Assembly: GCA_008080615.1 (NCBI GenBank)
Contig: VIKJ01000026.1
Coordinates: 1-17,683 of the forward strand
DNA length: 17,683 nt
Reading direction: 5' to 3'
DNA from: Chitinophagaceae bacterium
GTDB lineage: Bacteria > Bacteroidota > Bacteroidia > Chitinophagales > Chitinophagaceae
Shown here in pieces: positions 14,648 through 17,683 of the stretch (its first letter is position 1; the number at the start of each line of letters is the position of its first letter). The notes beneath the pieces were generated by a model. The model searched no databases. It was not told the DNA's origin and saw nothing but the letters and a program-made list of their open reading frames with translations. The translations under genes and the position numbers were made by a program.

Positions 14648-14674
14648 AAATATTTTGAAATCAAATTAAATTAT

Positions 14675-16534
14675 ATGATACCGCAAACAAATGCATTTAT
14701 TATTGAAAATATGAATGTAAAAAAAGAGCTAACAACATGGGTAAATCAAATAGCTACTTTGTGTAAACCTAGCATGATACATTGGGTAGACGGTTCCCAA
14801 AAAGAATATGACGCACTTTGTCAATTTCTTGTAAAAAAAGGAACATTTATAGCTTTAAACCCTGAAAAAAGACCCAATAGTTTTGCTTGCTTTAGCGATC
14901 CGAGTGATGTGGCAAGGGTAGAGGATAAAACATTTATTTGTTCTCGTAGAAAAGAAGATGCTGGCCCAACCAATAATTGGATGGAACCTGGAGAAATGAA
15001 GGTTATTTTAAATGGTCATATGGATGGCAGTATGAATGGCAGAACAATGTATGTGATTCCATTTTGTATGGGACCAGTTGGTTCCCCCTATGCAAGGTAT
15101 GGGGTTCAGATAACTGATTCTGAGTACGTAGTGGTGAATATGAAAATTATGACAAGAATGGGTGAAGACGTACTTAGATTTATTCCAGAAGGTAAATTTG
15201 TGAAATGTTTACATACAGTTGGTGATCCTATTACTAAAGACAAGATAGAAAGTAAATGGCCATGTAATCCCACAGTAAAATATATTTCACATTTTCCTGA
15301 AGAAAGAATGATAATTAGTTATGGAAGTGGTTATGGTGGTAATGCATTAATGGGAAAAAAATGCTTTGCACTAAGAATTGGATCTGTAATGGGTAGGGAA
15401 GAAGGCTGGTTGGCAGAACATATGCTAATTATGGGTGTTGAATCTCCCGATAAACAAAAAAGCTATTTAGCAGCAGCATTTCCAAGTGCTTGTGGTAAAA
15501 CGAATTTTGCCATGCTGATTCCTCCAAAAGAGTTTGCAGGTTGGAAAGTAACTACTGTTGGAGATGATATAGCTTGGATTCATAAAGATAAAAATGGTCA
15601 TTTAGTAGCAATTAATCCAGAAGCCGGATATTTTGGAGTTGCACCAGGCACTAATTTTAGTACCAATCCAAATGCAATGGAAAGTATTCGTGCAAATACC
15701 ATTTTTACCAATGTAGCAATCACTCCTGATAATGATGTTTGGTGGGAAGGAATGACTAAAGAAATTCCTACAGGCTTAATAGATTGGCATGGTGAACCTT
15801 GGGATCCAAATAGTGGTAAACCTGCAGCACATGCCAATTCTAGATTTACAGCACCTGCATTTCAAAATCCCGTGGTAGATAAAGACTGGGACAATCCAAA
15901 CGGAGTTCAAATTGACGGATTTATATTTGGTGGTAGAAGAAGTACAAACGTTCCATTGGTGTATCAATCATTTAATTGGAATTTCGGGGTATATTTAGCT
16001 ACAACAATGGGTAGTGAAACAACAGCAGCTGCATTTGGAGAAATAGGAAAAGTAAGGAGAGACCCTTATGCAATGTTGCCTTTTATGGGTTATCACATGG
16101 GAGACTACGTGAATCATTGGTTGCAATTTGGTAGGAACCTTCCCAATGCCCCTAGAATATTTGGTGTAAACTGGTTTAGAAAAGATGAAGATGGAAAATT
16201 TTTATGGCCTGGATTTGGAGATAATATGAGAGTGTTAATTTGGATAATACAAAGAATTAGAGGGAATGCATCTTCTGTTGAAAGCCCAATGGGTTGGATG
16301 CCTCGTTATGAAGATCTTGATTGGAGAGGGTTGGAGTCTTTTAGTAAAGAATCCTTTTCAAAAATCATGAATGTTGATAGGGAACTTGGTAAGCAAGAGT
16401 TGCTTTCACATGAAGAATTATTTGAAAAAATGTATGATAAGTTACCTAAGGAATTTTTCTTTATGCGAGAATTATTGTTGAGTGCATTGTGGCGTTCTCC
16501 TGAGAAATGGGAATTAGAGCCAGAGCAAAACTAA
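14675..16534 (+). CDS. pckG: Phosphoenolpyruvate carboxykinase, GTP-dependent
   Basis: A 619-aa GTP-type PEPCK, the standard length. It interconverts oxaloacetate + GTP with phosphoenolpyruvate + GDP + CO2 in gluconeogenesis. Visible features are substrate-binding CMGPVGSPYARYGVQITDS, SYGSGYGGNALMGKKCFALRI, the kinase-1 P-loop AAFPSACGKTNFAML with reactive Cys273 and Lys275, VGDDIAWI (metal-binding kinase-2 region), NPEAGYFGVAPGT, and FGGRRSTNVPLVYQSFNWNFGV with the guanine-pocket residues that distinguish it from ATP-type PckA. The ATG at 14675 has an A-rich leader without a Shine-Dalgarno sequence; a second in-frame ATG (residue 13) is possible but the longer form is retained. The transporter gene follows after 20 bp. 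Confidence 0.95.
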   Translation: MIPQTNAFIIENMNVKKELTTWVNQIATLCKPSMIHWVDGSQKEYDALCQFLVKKGTFIALNPEKRPNSFACFSDPSDVARVEDKTFICSRRKEDAGPTNNWMEPGEMKVILNGHMDGSMNGRTMYVIPFCMGPVGSPYARYGVQITDSEYVVVNMKIMTRMGEDVLRFIPEGKFVKCLHTVGDPITKDKIESKWPCNPTVKYISHFPEERMIISYGSGYGGNALMGKKCFALRIGSVMGREEGWLAEHMLIMGVESPDKQKSYLAAAFPSACGKTNFAMLIPPKEFAGWKVTTVGDDIAWIHKDKNGHLVAINPEAGYFGVAPGTNFSTNPNAMESIRANTIFTNVAITPDNDVWWEGMTKEIPTGLIDWHGEPWDPNSGKPAAHANSRFTAPAFQNPVVDKDWDNPNGVQIDGFIFGGRRSTNVPLVYQSFNWNFGVYLATTMGSETTAAAFGEIGKVRRDPYAMLPFMGYHMGDYVNHWLQFGRNLPNAPRIFGVNWFRKDEDGKFLWPGFGDNMRVLIWIIQRIRGNASSVESPMGWMPRYEDLDWRGLESFSKESFSKIMNVDRELGKQELLSHEELFEKMYDKLPKEFFFMRELLLSALWRSPEKWELEPEQN

Positions 16535-16554
16535 TTTTAATTTTAATTTCTTTT

Positions 16555-17683
16555 ATGAGTAGTTGGCTGATAGATTTATTTACCAAATCAAGTATTCCAA
16601 ATACAATATTAATTTATGGATTAATCGTTTCATTGGGTATTTGGTTTGGTAGAATAAAAATTGCAGGTATCTCCTTAGGGGTTACTTGGGTTTTGTTTAT
16701 GGGAATTTTTTTCTCAGCAATTGGGGTTAGAGTTGATGAAAATGCCAACCATTTTCTAAAAGAATTTGGGCTTGTTTTATTTGTTTACTTAATTGGATTG
16801 CAAGTTGGTCCGGGATTTTTTGCAAGTCTTAAAAAAAATGCACTTAATAATAATTTACTAGCTGCATTGGTTGTAATTATTGGCGTGTTAATCACCATTG
16901 TTTTATTTAAATTAACTGATTATAGAATAGCTGTTTTAACTGGGGTAATGAGTGGCGCCGTTACCAATACGCCAGGCTTAGCTGCTGCTCAATCTGCATT
17001 TTCAAGTGTGCAGGCAACAATAAGTGATAAATCTTTGATCACATTAGCCTATGCGGTTTCCTACCCGTTTGGTGTTTTTGGCATTATTTTTTCATTATTG
17101 TTGATAAAGAAAATATTTAAAATAAATATCGACAAAGAAAAAGAGCTACATAGAAAATTAAATGTGTTTAGAGCCAATAAGCCCGTATCTCAACATTTTA
17201 ATTTAGAAAATAATATGTTGATTGGTCAACCTTTAAGTAAGTTGTTTTCTATGTTAAAAGAAAAGATAATTATTTCTAGGATGTTACATAATGGCGAAAT
17301 TATTACTCCAACTTTAGAAACTGTTTTTGCAAAAGGAGATATTTTATTAATAGTTGCATCTAAAAAAGAAATTGAACAATTAAAGTTGATTGTGGGGTCA
17401 TTTAGTGATACCAATTTAAAAAATGCGTCAGATTCAAATTTAATTTCACGTACAATCATAGTAACAAAAAAATCTGTAACCCACAAGCGGTTGGGAGATT
17501 TACCAGAATTATTTCAATACAATTTTACTTTAACTAGGCTAAATAGAGCAGGATTTGAATTTGTTCCGCATGGTAATTTGTTTCTGCAACTTGGGGACAG
17601 TATTAAAGTTGTGGGTACAGAGGACGGTGTAAAAGCAGTTTCTGATGCGATGGGGAACTCTGTAAAGTTATTAGAAGATCCAG
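16555..17683 (+). CDS. AspT/YidE/YbjL-family putative transporter, 3' truncated by window edge
   Basis: An open frame of 376 codons from ATG 16555 to the window end with no stop. The N-terminal 190 residues are membrane segments: TILIYGLIVSLGIWFG, VTWVLFMGIFFSAIGV, FGLVLFVYLIGLQVGPGFF, LLAALVVIIGVLITIVLF, the signature SGAVTNTPGLAAAQSA, and YPFGVFGIIFSLLLIKKIF. Two soluble RCK_C/TrkA-C-like domains follow (about residues 205-290 and 295-376), with GEIITPTLETVFAKGDILLIVA and GNLFLQLGDSIKVVGTEDGV. This is the first half of the duplicated AspT-type architecture; the second membrane half would follow. Family members include aspartate/alanine exchangers and succinate exporters. A link to pckG, 20 bp upstream, could mean C4-dicarboxylate or amino-acid exchange, but this is inference. 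Confidence 0.85.
   Translation, partial: MSSWLIDLFTKSSIPNTILIYGLIVSLGIWFGRIKIAGISLGVTWVLFMGIFFSAIGVRVDENANHFLKEFGLVLFVYLIGLQVGPGFFASLKKNALNNNLLAALVVIIGVLITIVLFKLTDYRIAVLTGVMSGAVTNTPGLAAAQSAFSSVQATISDKSLITLAYAVSYPFGVFGIIFSLLLIKKIFKINIDKEKELHRKLNVFRANKPVSQHFNLENNMLIGQPLSKLFSMLKEKIIISRMLHNGEIITPTLETVFAKGDILLIVASKKEIEQLKLIVGSFSDTNLKNASDSNLISRTIIVTKKSVTHKRLGDLPELFQYNFTLTRLNRAGFEFVPHGNLFLQLGDSIKVVGTEDGVKAVSDAMGNSVKLLEDP

Larger units (their letters stand above)
14308..14674. other. 367-bp intergenic region before pckG
   Basis: The left half (to about 14500) has more balanced base composition and may hold a decayed minus-strand coding remnant (see separate entry). The right half (about 14505-14674) is very AT-rich and contains repeated ATTAAATATTT elements and the pckG leader. 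I see no tRNA, no clear terminator and no intact gene. Confidence 0.6.

Noticed and set aside
1..17683. CRISPR array, toxin-antitoxin pair, defence island or prophage
   Set aside because: No regularly spaced repeats, no recognisable defence or phage genes; gene content is housekeeping.

Overview
The window is a 17.7 kb AT-rich chromosomal segment that reads as Bacteroidota, most likely Chitinophagaceae or a close relative. That placement is inferred from protein character: Bacteroidota-type ParE/ParC, a GH171/DUF1343 protein, a YtxJ bacilliredoxin, Mpl and GTP-dependent PEPCK. It is supported by TAnnTTTG-type promoter elements and A-rich leaders without clear Shine-Dalgarno sequences. I see no tRNA, rRNA, CRISPR array, complete insertion sequence or prophage. 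The content is mostly housekeeping, and I did not find a convincing new multi-gene system.

Layout. Positions 1-564 hold the 3' part of a TcdA-like tRNA-modification enzyme, which overlaps tail to tail with a minus-strand pair: a YkgJ-type cysteine-cluster protein followed by a NamZ-like (DUF1343) protein. A 149-bp divergent region with a perfect DnaA-box sequence and a good Bacteroidota promoter leads into a plus-strand topoisomerase IV operon (2399-8791). Its order is parE (disrupted), a DUF1835 protein, a small cupin, parC and a CvfB-like S1 protein. A thiolase with its own promoter follows. The minus-strand block 10109-11239 encodes a 39-aa lipoprotein, YtxJ and an NAD(P)-binding oxidoreductase. 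Plus-strand genes then run to the end: mpl (cell-wall peptide recycling), a DEDDh-type exonuclease (disrupted), a Dpm1-like glycosyltransferase, a 367-bp intergenic region, pckG, and an AspT/YidE-type transporter cut by the window end.

The most notable observation is that two otherwise well-preserved genes, parE and the exonuclease, each appear to have lost an internal block with a change of frame. In parE it is about 40 codons around the QGGTH region. In the exonuclease it is about 25 codons that should carry the third catalytic motif. The flanking frames are open and conserved on both sides, so the lesions are either very recent or assembly errors. Raw reads would decide. Secondary observations are a possible operator/terminator palindrome before the thiolase, a hairpin in the mpl leader, a candidate decayed coding remnant before pckG, and a NamZ homologue with no signal peptide.

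Functional themes are chromosome decatenation (topoisomerase IV), peptidoglycan recycling (NamZ-like protein and Mpl), low-molecular-weight thiol redox (YtxJ), and central carbon metabolism (thiolase, PEPCK).
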